From: Dipteronia dyeriana
Taxonomy: Eukaryota; Streptophyta; Magnoliopsida; Sapindales; Sapindaceae
DNA: 64,000 bases
Direction: 5' to 3'
NCBI GenBank assembly: GCA_032871835.1
Contig: CM065299.1
Location: 84,263,652-84,327,651, forward strand
The translations under genes were made by a program, and so were the position numbers. The notes under the pieces are model-generated. The model searched no databases and had not been told where the DNA came from. It saw only the letters and a list, made by a program, of their open reading frames with translations. Shown in pieces: positions 45,465 to 57,431 of this stretch. Numbering within the stretch: position 1 is the stretch's first letter; every line of letters starts with the position of its first letter.

Positions 45465-47407
45465 TGTACGAAAATTGATTCAAAACACGACGAAAGCGTA
45501 CAATTAGGGTTTGGTATATTTTAAAAAATTTCCATTTAAAAGAAATTACCTTAACCCTAGATTAATTGACATATAATTAAAGTATCGTATCTTTTTCTTG
45601 TGACGATTGAACTAGCAACGAATTGAATCCGTAAGATCTTCCAATCCAATCACAAACGTTAATCACCTAGGAGTGTGGGCTCCCTTTCTTTAAATTGTAT
45701 ACCTGAGGATAGAAACAAATAAAATCTTTCGTTTGTTAGTCAGAATAATCCTCCATGAAGAAAAACAAAGAACGTTAGGTCACTTGTGAATTATCAATCA
45801 ATTTGATTGAAACTCGTGTGAACCTTGATTCGATGTTGTATACAAAACCTTTTAATGTAAAGGCTACTAGTGCACTATCGAAAACAAAACGTTCTTTTTT
45901 CATTTTCTTCTTTGCCGAATTTTCACACACCTATCTTTAGAGTTGGAAGAATTTATCTAGAGTAAGAACCATATTCTTTACACTCAAAATTCTCTCATGG
46001 TGGAATTTCTCCTTAGAAAATAATGCCTTGGCCGAATTTTCTCTAACCAAAAATTAGCCTTGGCCGAATTCTCTTTGAGATATATATAGTGACCGAATTC
46101 TACATCCTTTTATTTTAGGAGACCAAATCCCTTCTTAAAGAGGATTTACTTGGTGGACAAGAATCCTATCTCTAGGTGGATTTACTTGGTGAAAAAGAAT
46201 CCTTTTCAAAAGAGATTTCTTTTCCACACCAAGACTCCTAATCCAACTCAAATAGTGTATTTATTCAATAACCAATTATTGAATATAATTTAATTGTGAC
46301 TATTTTAAAACTTCCTAATTTGACCATGTCAACTAGAGTTTTAATTGAAATCAAATACTTCTTAATTTGACTAGATAAATAAATTGCTATTATTTATCTG
46401 TTTATCAAATATAGTATTTGATACTTATCATAATACTGACAATAATATAATTCTAGTAGACAATCTCTTATCAGGAAAACAATTTTGACTTTTAATTAAA
46501 TAATTAAATAATTAATTAATTAAATAAAAAACAATATAAAAGGCTACTATATAGTCCATTGCCCCCAAGCTATATAAATATGGGCCAAATATTGTTTTTA
46601 CTATTTCATTAAATCCATTGGACTTTAAAAAAGGGTTCACATGTGAACTGGACTTATTCTTACTAAAATAAACAAGTCCACATCCCTTAATATAATTCTA
46701 GATGGACCCATAAATTGGTCCGGAAGAATATATCAAGTGATCCATACAAGTTCGCATGAATTGGGGATCTTGGTGGGGTATCTAAATTTAAGCTCCAATA
46801 GAAATAACCTAATCACAATCAACAAATGATTCAATTAGGTCTGATCTATTAATTTTAGTTCATTCCACTAAAGAACTAAAATTGAACTCTTAAATAAAGA
46901 TAGAATAAGTTAATATTGCTCATTCATAGCTTAGACAATCTTAATGAAGAAAGTGTATCCTTATAAAGAATATCAGTAATCGCAAAGAGCTCATAGACCG
47001 TCTATAGCTCTCCAAGTTACCATATTTACTCATATGACCACATTTTGAACTTGGATATTTTGACTTGTCCAGAAGTCGTATTTCAATAGATACTATTGAA
47101 ATCTTAACGTTACGATTTAATATCAAATACCTCAAAGTATCCATACGATGATATTATACTCTCATTTAATAAATGGAGCCACGATGTCCAAATCTATAAA
47201 TGAAGTCCTCTATCGATTAACAAACGAATACCACCAAATTATCGAGAATAGACCATGCTATATAATCATACTCATTGATAACTCAAATGATAACACTTGC
47301 AATCATAAGTCCATAATTTATCTCCGGATTGAGATAGACTCTCCGATTGTCCTCAAGCGAAAACTTTTATCCATTGACGGTTTTGGATAAAGTATTTCAC
47401 TATGATC
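45465..47407 (-). repeat. Copia-D 3' LTR, distal piece
   Basis: 1943 bases, reverse complement of the distal part of the family LTR (compare Copia-B 47790-49645). It starts TGTACGAAAATTG (LTR end ...TTTTCGTACA on its own strand) and ends at target duplication ATGATC for Copia-B. Confidence 0.85.
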
Positions 47408-49645
47408 TGTTGGGATTATGCTCGATAGCCAGAGTATAATAATGTATTTGACAATCTTTTCATATTAATAAAGTGATTTCTAGTTTAAAAAATCTTATAG
47501 CATTTATAGTTTAATTATTATAATTGTCAAAAGTAAATAATCATAAGGTCAAAAGACCACGAGAAAAGAAGAATTGTTCATACATCTAGATATATATGAG
47601 GTAGACACAATTCTTTAGTTAGTCTTGAATAATATTCACAATTTAAGATAAAGGTTGAACGCCTTTATCTTGTCAAAGTTGTAGATTCTTTTGATAGCAT
47701 TTTAGTGGGATCAAATATGTTATGATGAGTCTAAAATCATCAAAGTATGGTGTCTTTGGGCAAAAGAATCTAGTGCACTGGGTGCATTGAATTGGATCAC
47801 AATGAAATACTTTATCTAGAACCCTCAGTGGATAAAAGTTTTAATTTGAAGACAATCAGAGAGTCTATCTCAATCCTGAGATAAATGATGGATTTATGGT
47901 TACAAGTTTTATCATTTGAGCTATCAATGAGTACGATCATATAGCATAGTCTATCCTCGATAGTTTGGTGGTATTCATTTGTTAATCGATAGAAGACTTC
48001 ATTTATAGATATGGACATCGTGGCTCCATTTATTAAATGTGAGTAGAATACCATCATATGGATATTTTGAGGTATTGGATATTAAATCTTAATGTTCAAT
48101 TTTCAATAGTGTCTATTGAAACATGACTTCTGGACAAATCAAAATAACCAAGTTCAAAATATGGATATTTGAGTAAATATGGTAACTTGGAGAGCTGTAG
48201 GCGGTCTATAAGCTCTTGGCGATTACTGGTGTTCTTCATGAGGATACACTTTCTCCATTAAGATTGTCTAGGGTATGAATGAGGAATATTAACTTATTCT
48301 ATCTTTATTTAAGAATTCAATTTTAGTTCTTTAGTGGAATGAACTAAAATTAATAGATCTGACCTAAGTGAATTATTTGTTGATTGTGATTGGGTTGTGT
48401 CTATTGGAGCTTAAATTTAGATAGCCCGCCAAGATCCCCAATCCACACAAACTTGTATGGATCACTTGATATATTCTACTGGACCAATTTAGGGGTCCAT
48501 CTAGAATTGTATTGAGGTATGTGGACTTGTTTCTTTTTATAAGAATGAGTCTAATTCACCCGTGGACATTTTATTAAGGTCCAATGGATTTATTAAAATA
48601 AAAATAATAATATATATACCTATATATTGTTATAGGCGGCAAGGCTAATGTATTTTATTTCTTTATTTAATTAAATGGAAATTAATTAATTTGGTAATTA
48701 ATTAATTATTTAATTAAAAGTCAAAATCTTTTTCCTAGTAGGACATGGTCTCCTAATATTATACTATTGTTAGCAGTACAATTATTATTAAAGATTATAT
48801 TTAATAAGTAGATAAATCATAGGAACTATTTATCTAGTCAAATTAGGAAATCTTTAATATGGCTACAAATACTCTAATGAGTTGGATTAGGAGTCTTGGC
48901 GTAGAGTAGAATTCTTCTTTTAAAAGGATTCTTAACTACCAAGTAAATCCACCTAAGGAAAGGATTCTTGTCAACCAAGTAAATCCTTCTTAGGAGATTA
49001 TTTATGATCCTATATATATCACCTCATAATTTTCTGCCAGCCCTATGTTTCTATGAGTGAAATTTCGGCCAAGCTAGGTATTTTTCGAGAGAGAATTCGG
49101 CCTAGCAAGAGAGAATTTTAAGGGAGAAAAATTTGGTTTTTGCTCTAGACAAAATTCGATCAACTCATAGATATAGGGTGTAGAATTCGGTCAAGGAGAA
49201 AATAGAAAAAGAGAATGTTTTTATTTTGATAGTACACTAGTATCCTTTACATCAAAAGGGTTTTTGTGTACAAAATCAAATCGGGTTCACTCGAGTTTCA
49301 ATCAATTAGATTGATATTTCACAAGTGACCGAACGTTCTTTGATTTTTCTCTTGGAGGATAATTGTAACTAACAATGAAAATGATTTTGTTTGTTTACAT
49401 CCTCAGGTATACAATTTAAAGAAAGGGAGTCCACACTCCTACGTTTCACGTTCATGATTGGATTGGAAGATCTTGCGGATTCAATTCAGTGCTTGTTCAA
49501 TCGTCATGAGAAAAATGTACGATACTTATTATATACATCAATTAATCTAGAGTTAAGGTTCTTGTTATTAAAAAGGGAATTTTTTTATTTATACCGAAAC
49601 CCTAATTTTGATTTTTCACGCTTCCGCTGTGCGATTTTCTCTACA
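47408..49645 (+). repeat. Copia-B 5' LTR
   Basis: 2238 bases, unusually long for copia. Contains TATA-like TATATATATACCTATATATTG near 48609-48630 and a stretch of GAATTCGGCC-type words near 49090-49200. Confidence 0.9.
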
Positions 49646-51030
49646 ATTGTTATCAGAGCCTGGTTGTACCCTTGATTAACTGATGTATGTGTACGTGAAT
49701 CTTTTTATTTTTATTATATATATGCATGTTTTAGAAAGAGAAGACACTCCAGGTATTCACATATATATTTACATTGGAATGTATGGATATATATATGTTT
49801 TATATGTGGATTGTTATTGCTCAATTTTGATCCTAGAATTTCAATGTATTTTTGTTTTGGGATTGTAACAAGATGGGTGGTCCATCATCGCCATAATTTC
49901 CTTCTTGGTAGTTGCTAATTTTTTTTTTTTGTTGTAATAAAAAAAAACTGCACTATATTGTAACAAAAAAAACTGCTGCATTTTTTTATTTTAAATTCTT
50001 CTATAATACATTCAAGTATCGAAGACTCAAAGGTTTGAAGAATTGGAAGCAACCGGAACAAGTTTGGAACCGTACAAGCCGTAGCAACAAGCGTTCGTGC
50101 GAAGAGCACGCGGCTACGTTTGTTGTGGCATGGGCTGCGCACGGCAGCCCTATGGAAGCCATGGGCTGAGCATGGCAGCCCTTTATGGGGTTGTGGCATG
50201 CGCACGCCCATAGAAGGGAGCCAAAGGTGCGCACGCCCATGGAGGCAACCAAGGGAGTCCAAACGACGAAGGTCGCGTGAAGACTTGTTCGCCAAGAAAG
50301 GAGTTTTTTGTATTCCAAGACATGTAATTTACTTGCTTCTCTAGGATGGACCAAAATTGTAGCTATTTATATTTTTCTACATAATACAATGTTTGTCGTT
50401 GTTTGATAACATGTCATATAGAATAGGAGTGCCACTCATATATCTCTTTTGGTATGAATATGCATATAATGGTTTAGGTATCAAAATTGACATCTAGATA
50501 ACTTGGTAAATCATTCTTTGGAATTCGATCACACGCCTTAAATAATTGAGTGGAGAAGGTGTTTTGGAACACCTACGGCCTCCAAGTTTAGTTGAGCTTT
50601 ATCTTTCGTGTAATAACCCCCAAGATGTATTCATGAATGGAATTTAGCAAGATATTTCCTTACAAGGATAGACTAGACAATTTGCCCAAACGATATCTAC
50701 TCCCAAAGAAGGGATATTTGTGAGGGATTATATTGAAGGTCGATAACTTGGTAACACACTCAATGTAATTTTATTAATATCCTCTCAAGAGTTCTTATTA
50801 ATAAAATTGCAAGGCTAAAATTGAAAATGTTGGTTGTTATGTTAACAATTAGGTGGGACCTAGTCCAACTAGTAAATGATGCGAACTCCCAAAGGATACG
50901 TGACATTTATGGGTGTTAGATCACCGTTGAAATTCACGATTGATTATTTTATTTATAATTCAAGATAAATATTCAAAAGTGCTATATCATGATTATTTAA
51001 GTATATAATTTTTGTTATTTAAAAGAAATC
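49646..51030 (+). other. Copia-B leader: primer binding site and GC-rich block
   Basis: TTATCAGAGCC (49650) is the tRNA-iMet primer site. The ~1.38-kb leader before the gag ATG contains a block at 50085-50265 much richer in G+C than its surroundings, with repeated GGCAGCCCT, CCATGGGCTG and GCGCACGCCCAT words that can pair with each other. The same block is found in Copia-D at 61895-62040, so it belongs to the family. Confidence 0.7.
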
Positions 51031-54000
51031 ATGACCCCATCCCTAATCAAGATCCTAAAAGATAATACTTTAACTGGTGATAATTATGTCACATGGAAAA
51101 GGAAAATTGGGTTGTTATTGCAAACTGGAAAACATAAATTCGTTATGACTATTCCTTAACCACATCCTACTAATTAATCTACTCAAGAGCAAATATATGT
51201 GTATCAGCAGTGGTCTTCACATGAGATGGCTAAATGTTACATTACGACTATCATCTTCGACGTGTTGCAACAGCAACATGAAGGAATGAAGGCTGTTGTC
51301 GATATAATGATGTCTCTAGAGGAGATGTTTGCTATGATGTCTAGGACGATTAAGAGAGAGGCAATGACTGCTTTCATGAATCTTAGGATGAAACCTGGAC
51401 AGGCAGTGAAAGATCACATGATGAAAGTCATAGCTTATCTCAACATTGCTGAACTAAATGGTGTTGAGATAGATGGTGAGATGAAAATTGACATGATTGT
51501 CAACTCACTGTCAGATTCCTTTGATCAGTTCAAGTTGGACTACCCCTTGAACAATAAGGAAAACATCTGGCAAGACCTGATACAAGATGATCAAAGCATC
51601 GAGAAGATCCTTGTGAAATGTAAGGGTCAAAAGATTCATATGGTTGGTAAATTTGCTACTGTTAAGACCCGAAGGTCAAGAAACAACAGAAGAAAAAGAA
51701 ACTCGGGCCTTCTTAAAAGGAGACCAAGAAAGTAACCAAGATCAAAGTGAAGTGTTTCTTTTGTTGTGAAAAGGGTCAAAGGAATAGAGTGAATAAGAAT
51801 GAATTCAACTTGCATTTAGGCAATGGAGCGTTGGTTTCTACTAGTGTAGTGGGAGATATTAGAATTAATTTATATTCTTATAGGAATTTAGTTTTAATAA
51901 ACGTTTATTATGTACCACAATTCAAGAGGAATTTAATTTCGGTCTCTTGTCTAAATAAATTTGGATATTCGGTTACTTTTAATAAAGGTTTTATTATTTG
52001 TAAGAATAACAAATTTGTTTGTAAAGGTACATTGGAAAACGGTTTATTCTACTTGGATAAAAATATCTCTCACTTGTTAGACACGAAATCAATGGAACCT
52101 AATCATAAAAGAGTAAAATTATCAAAAGATGAAACATACCTATGACATTTACGCCTAGGTCATATTAACCTAAATAGGATTAAAAGATTGGTTAGTGACA
52201 GACCTCTAAGTGACTTAAAGGTTGATGATCTACCAAATTGTGAATCTTGTTTGGAAGGTAAAATGACCAAAAGGTCGTTCATGACCAAAGGCACAAGAGC
52301 CATCGAATGTTTAGGATTGATACACACTGTTGTGTGTGGACCTATGAGCATTCAAGCAAGAGGTGGATATGAGTACTTCATCACTTTAACGGATGATTAC
52401 TTAGGATTTGGCTATATGTATCTCATGAGACATAAGTCAGATGCTTTTGACATGTTCAAAGCATTTAAAGATGAAGTAGAAAATCAGCTTGAGAAACCCA
52501 TAAAAATCTTGAGGTTTGATCGTGGTGGAGAATATCTATCTGATGAGTTTCAACAATATCTTATTGATAATGGGATAGTTTATTAGTTTTCTGCACCAGG
52601 AACACCTCAACAAAATAGGTGGTAGAAAGGAGAAATATAAATTTTTTGGACATGGTTAGATCTTTATTGAGTTATTCAACGCTCCCTAATTCTTTTTGGG
52701 GATATACTTTACAAACCGCTATGTACATTCTAAACGATGTACCATTTAAGTCGGTTCCTAAAACACCGTAAGAGTTGTGGACTGGGCGAAAGCCTAGTTT
52801 ACAACACTTAAGGATATTTGGATGTCCTGTGTATCTGTTAAAAGGAAAGATAGAAAAGATGGAGTTCCTTTTAGAAAACATGCATATTTGTAGGGTATTC
52901 AAAAGGAACAAAAGGATAATATTTCTATAATCCTTTAGATCTTAAAGTATTTGTTTCAACAAATGTTAAATTTCTAGAAGAGGACTATATGAATAATTTT
53001 GTGCCTATAAGTAGAATTGCCCTGAAAGAGCTTTCAAAAGATACAATTCCACAAGAGATTTCACAACTAAGCCCAATTGTAAGTTCCGTACCAACACAAG
53101 ATTAACAATCTACCATACCTCATCGCAGTGGGAGGGTTAGTAAACAACCCGAAAGATACATCAGTCTAGGAGAATTTGTAGAGAATCTTCTGGACGATGA
53201 TGATCCCTATACGTACAAGAAAGCAATGAAAGATGTTGATTGTCGCCATTGGCAAAAGGCAATACAATCCGAAATTTAATCTATGTTCGAAAAAAAAGTT
53301 TGGTCTCTTATAGACTTGCCTAAAAAGTTAAACCTCATTAGGTGCAAGTGGGTATACAAGAGGAAAAGAGGAATGGATGGAAAGGTGGAAACCTTTAAAA
53401 CTAGATTGGTAGCTAAATGTTATACACAGAAGGAAAGTATCAATTATGAAGAAACCTTCTCTCATGTGGTCGTGCTTAAATCCATTAGGATACTCTTATC
53501 CATTGCGGCATCTCTAAACCTAGAAATTTAGCAAATGAACGTCAAGACAGCTTTCCTTAATGGAAGTCTTGACGAAAGCATCTACATGATGCAACCAGAA
53601 GGATTCATTGAAAAGGACCAAGAGGAAAGGGTATACAAGTTGTAAATATCCATATATGGATTGAAGAAAACATCCAGATCCTGGAACATAAGGTTCGATC
53701 AAGCCCTGAAAAGTTATGGATTTATTCAAAACCTTGATGAACCTTGTGTATACAAAAGAATAAAGGTGACAAGTTGGTTTTCCTACTTCTTTACGTTCAT
53801 GATATACTACTCATCGGAAACGATGTAGGTATATTGACATCAATAAAAAATGGTTAGCAAAACAATTTGATATGAAGGACTTAGAAGAAGCAAGTTATAT
53901 TATTGGTATCCAAGTAATAAGGGATAGAAATAGAATGATTGCATTATCCCAAGCTTCATACATAGATAAAATCGTATCTAGGTTTTCAATGCAAGATTCC

Positions 54001-54774
54001 AAGAAAGGTATGTTACCTTTCAGACATGGAATCAAACTTTCTAAGGAACAAGTTCCTAAGAATGAGCATGAAGAGAAATTCATGAGTAGGGTTCCATATG
54101 CATTGGCAGTTGGAAGTCTCATGTATGTAATGCTCTGTACTAGACCAGATATTTGTTTTGCTATGGGCATAGTTAGCAGGTTTCAATCGAAACCTGGCCC
54201 TAATCATTGGACGGCTGTTAAGCATATTTTCAAGTATCTTAGGAGAACGAGAGATTATATGCTTGTATACTCTGGAGGGGATTTAATTCCAGTTGGGTAT
54301 ACAGATTTTGATTTTCAGTCAGATTATGACTCCAAGAGATCAACATCAAGATCTGTGTTTACTATTGGAGGAGGGACAGTCATATGGAGGAGTTTCAAGC
54401 AATCTTTTATTGCCGATTCCACCATGGAAGCCGAGTATGTTGCCGCATACGAGGCTGCTAAAGAGGCTGTCTAGCTCCGCCAATTCTTGATTGAATTGGA
54501 AATGGTTCCTGATGCGAATAAGTAGATCACTATCTATTGTGACAATAGTGGAGCAGTGGCTAATTCGAGAGAACCAATAAGTCATAAGAGAGGGAAACAC
54601 ATTAAAAAAAAGTATCACCTTTTGAGGGAAATTGTGCATTGGGGTGATGTGATGATTACTAAGATCGCGTCAGCATATAATCTAGCGGAGCCCTTTACAA
54701 AGGCTCTTCCACAAAAGAGTTTTGATGGGCATTTAGAGAACATGGGGATGAGAGATATGACACATTTGATATAG
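51031..54774 (+). pseudogene. Copia-B gag-pol pseudogene
   Basis: The gag ATG is at 51031 (MTPSLIKILKDNTLTGDNYV). A UBN2-type capsid follows (QHEGMKAVVDIMMSLEEMF ... MIVNSLSDSFDQF). The zinc knuckle begins CFFCCEKGQ but is cut short and joins NEFNLHLGNG, so the last knuckle residues and the protease Asp-Ser-Gly site are missing. Integrase has HLRLGHIN, CESCLEGK, LTDDY and FDRGGEY; the third acidic region is deleted near 52615. The reverse transcriptase catalytic motif reads LYVHD (His codon 53798) instead of YVDD. RNase H runs through AVGSLMYVMLCTRPDI, GYTDFDFQSD and ADSTMEAEYVA and ends at 54774. Stops at about 51158, 52143, 52584, 53278, 53529 and 54472, plus frameshifts. Confidence 0.9.
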
Positions 54775-54788
54775 AGCAAGTGGGAGAT

Positions 54789-57014
54789 TGTTGGGATTAT
54801 GCTCGATAGCAAGAGTATAATAATGTATTTGACAATCTTTTCATATTAATAAAGTTATTTATAGTTTAACAATTTTTTTATACTGTTATATTTTAATTAT
54901 TATAATTGTCAAAAGTAAATAATCATAAGGTCAAAAGACTACGAGAAAAGAAGAATTGTTCATACATCTAGATATGTATGAGGAAGACACAATTCTTTAG
55001 TTAGTCTTGAATAATATTCACAACTTAAGATAGAAGTTTGGGCACCTTTATCTAGATTCTTTTGCTAGCATTTGAGTGAGATCAAATGTGTTATGATGAG
55101 TCTAAAATCATCAAAGTGTGGTGTCTTTGGGAAAAAGAATCTAGTGCACTGGGTGCATTGAATTGGATCACAATGAAATACTTTATCTAGAACCGTCAAT
55201 GGATAAAAGTTTTCATTTGAAGACAATCGGAGAGTCTATCTCAATCCTGAGATAAATGATGGACTTATGATTGCATATGTTATCATTTGAGCTATCAATG
55301 AGTACGATCATATAGCATAGTCTATCCTCGATAGTTTGGTGGTATTCATTTGTTAATCGATAGAGGACTTCATTTATAGATATGGATATCGTGGCTCTAT
55401 TTATTAAATGTGAGTAGAATATAATCATATGGATATTTGAGGTATTGGATATTAAATCTTAACGTTAAGTTTTCAATAGTGTCTATTGAAACATGGCTTC
55501 TGGACAAATCAAAATATTCAAGTTCAAAATGTGGTAATATGAGTAAATATGGTAACTTGGAGAGCTATAGAAGGTCTATGAGCTCTTGGCGATTACTGAT
55601 ATTCTTCATGAGGATACACTTTCTCCATTAAAATTGTCTAGGGTATGAATGAGAAATATTAACTTATTCTATCTTTATTTAAGAGTTTAATTTTAGTTAT
55701 TTAGTGGAATGAACTAAAATTAATTGATCGGACCTAAGTGAATCATTTGTTGATTGTGATTGGGTTGTGTCTATTGAAGCTTAAATTTAGATAGCCCGCC
55801 AAGATCCTCAATCCACATGAACTTGCATGGATCACTTGATATATTCTACCGGACCAACTTAGGGGTCCATCTAGAATTGTATTGAGGCATGTGGACTTGA
55901 TTCTTTTTGTAAGAATGAGTCTAGTTCACATGTGGACTTTTTATTAAGGTCCAATGTATTTAAGAAAAATAATATATATACCTATATATTGTTATAGGCG
56001 GTAAGGCTAATGTATAAAAGCCTAAATATATTATTTTTTATTTTATTATTTAATTAAATGGAAATTAATTAATTTGATAATTAATTAATTATTTAATTAA
56101 AAATCAAAATATTTTATTAGTAGGAGATGATCTTCTAATATTATACTATTGTGAGTAGTATAATTAATATTGAAGATTATATTTGATAAGTAGATAAATA
56201 ATATGATTTATTTATCTAGTCAAATTAGGAAATCTTTAATATGGTTACAAATACTCTAATGAGTTGGATTAGGAGTCTTCATGTAGAGTAGAATACTTCT
56301 TTGAAAAAGATTCTTAACTACCAAATAAATCCACCTAAGGAAATGATTCATACCAACAAAGTAAATCCTTCTTATGAGAGGATTTATGATCCTATATATA
56401 TCACCTCATAAATTTTGGCTAACCCTATGTTTCTATGAGTGAAATTTCGGCCAAACTAGGTATTTTTCAAGAGAGAATTCGGCCTAGCAAGAGAGAATTT
56501 TGAGGGAGAAAAATTTAGTTTTTGCTCTAGACAAAATTCGATCAACTTATAGATATAGGGTGTAGAATTTGGCCAAGTAGAAAAGAGAAAAAGAGAATGT
56601 TTTTATTTTGATAGTACACTAGTATCATTTACATCAAAAGGGTTTTTGTGTACAAAATCAAATCGGGTTCACGTGAGTTTCAGTCAAATAGATTGATAAT
56701 TCACAATTGACTGGACATTCTTGGAGGATAATTGTAACTAACTAAGAAAATGATTTTGTTTGTTTCCATCATCAGGTATACAATTTAAAGAAAGGGAGCC
56801 TACACTCCTAGGTGATTCACGTTCGTGATTGGATTGGAAGATCTTACGGATTCAATTCGGTGCTTGTTCATTTATCACAAGAAAAAGGTACGATACTTAT
56901 TATATACATAAATTAATCTAGGGTTAAGGTTCTTGTTATTAAAAAGGGAATTTTTTTATTTATACCGAAACCCTAATTTTGATTTTTCATGCTTCCGCTG
57001 CGATTTTCCCTACA
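54789..57014 (+). repeat. Copia-B 3' LTR
   Basis: 2226 bases, collinear with the 5' LTR. Differences include a 10-base GTATAAAAGCC-like addition near 56013 and loss of a few bases near 56725. Confidence 0.9.
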
Positions 57015-57407
57015 ATGATCCTATTCAATGCACCAAGTACACTAGATTCTTTTCCCTAAAGATACCACACTTTGATGATTTTAGACTCATCATAACGCAT
57101 TTGATCCCACAAAAATGCTAGAAAATGATTTCACAACTTTGACAAGGTAAAAGCTCCCAACCTTTATCTTAAATTGCGAATATTATTCAAGACTAACTAA
57201 AGAATTGTGTCTACCTCATACATATCCAGATATACGAACAATTCTTCTTTTCTCATAGTTTTTTAACCTTATGATTTTTTACTTTTGACAATTATAATAA
57301 TTAAACTATAAATGCTATAAGATTTATTAAACTAGAAATCATTTTATTAATATGAAAAGATTGTCAAATACATTATTACACTCTTGCTATTGAGCATAAT
57401 CCCAATA
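57015..57407 (-). repeat. Copia-D 3' LTR, proximal piece
   Basis: 393 bases; the reverse complement starts TATTGGGATTATGCTCAATAGC at 57407 and matches the first ~390 bases of the Copia-B LTR. It is broken at 57015 by Copia-B, with the remainder at 47407-45465. Confidence 0.87.
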
Positions 57408-57431
57408 ATCTCCCACTTGCTCCATAACAAA

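Larger units (their letters stand above)
47408..57014 (+). mobile_element. Copia-B: complete Ty1/copia element inserted in its sibling's LTR
   Basis: 9.6 kb with two LTRs starting TGTTGGGATTATGCTCGATAGC (47408 and 54789) and ending TTTTC(T/C)CTACA (49645 and 57014). The target duplication is (A)TGATC on both sides (47402-47407 and 57015-57020). The flanks on both sides are the two halves of a minus-strand LTR of the same family, which rejoin exactly. Primer site TTATCAGAGCCTGG is at 49650 and a purine-rich AAGTGGGAGAT tract (54778-54788) precedes the 3' LTR. Coding region is decayed. Confidence 0.92.

Noticed and set aside
50120..50344. Trp/Arg-rich small protein in the Copia-B leader
   Set aside because: Both strands are open because the block is GC-rich and repetitive; the same block in Copia-D does not keep the frame.
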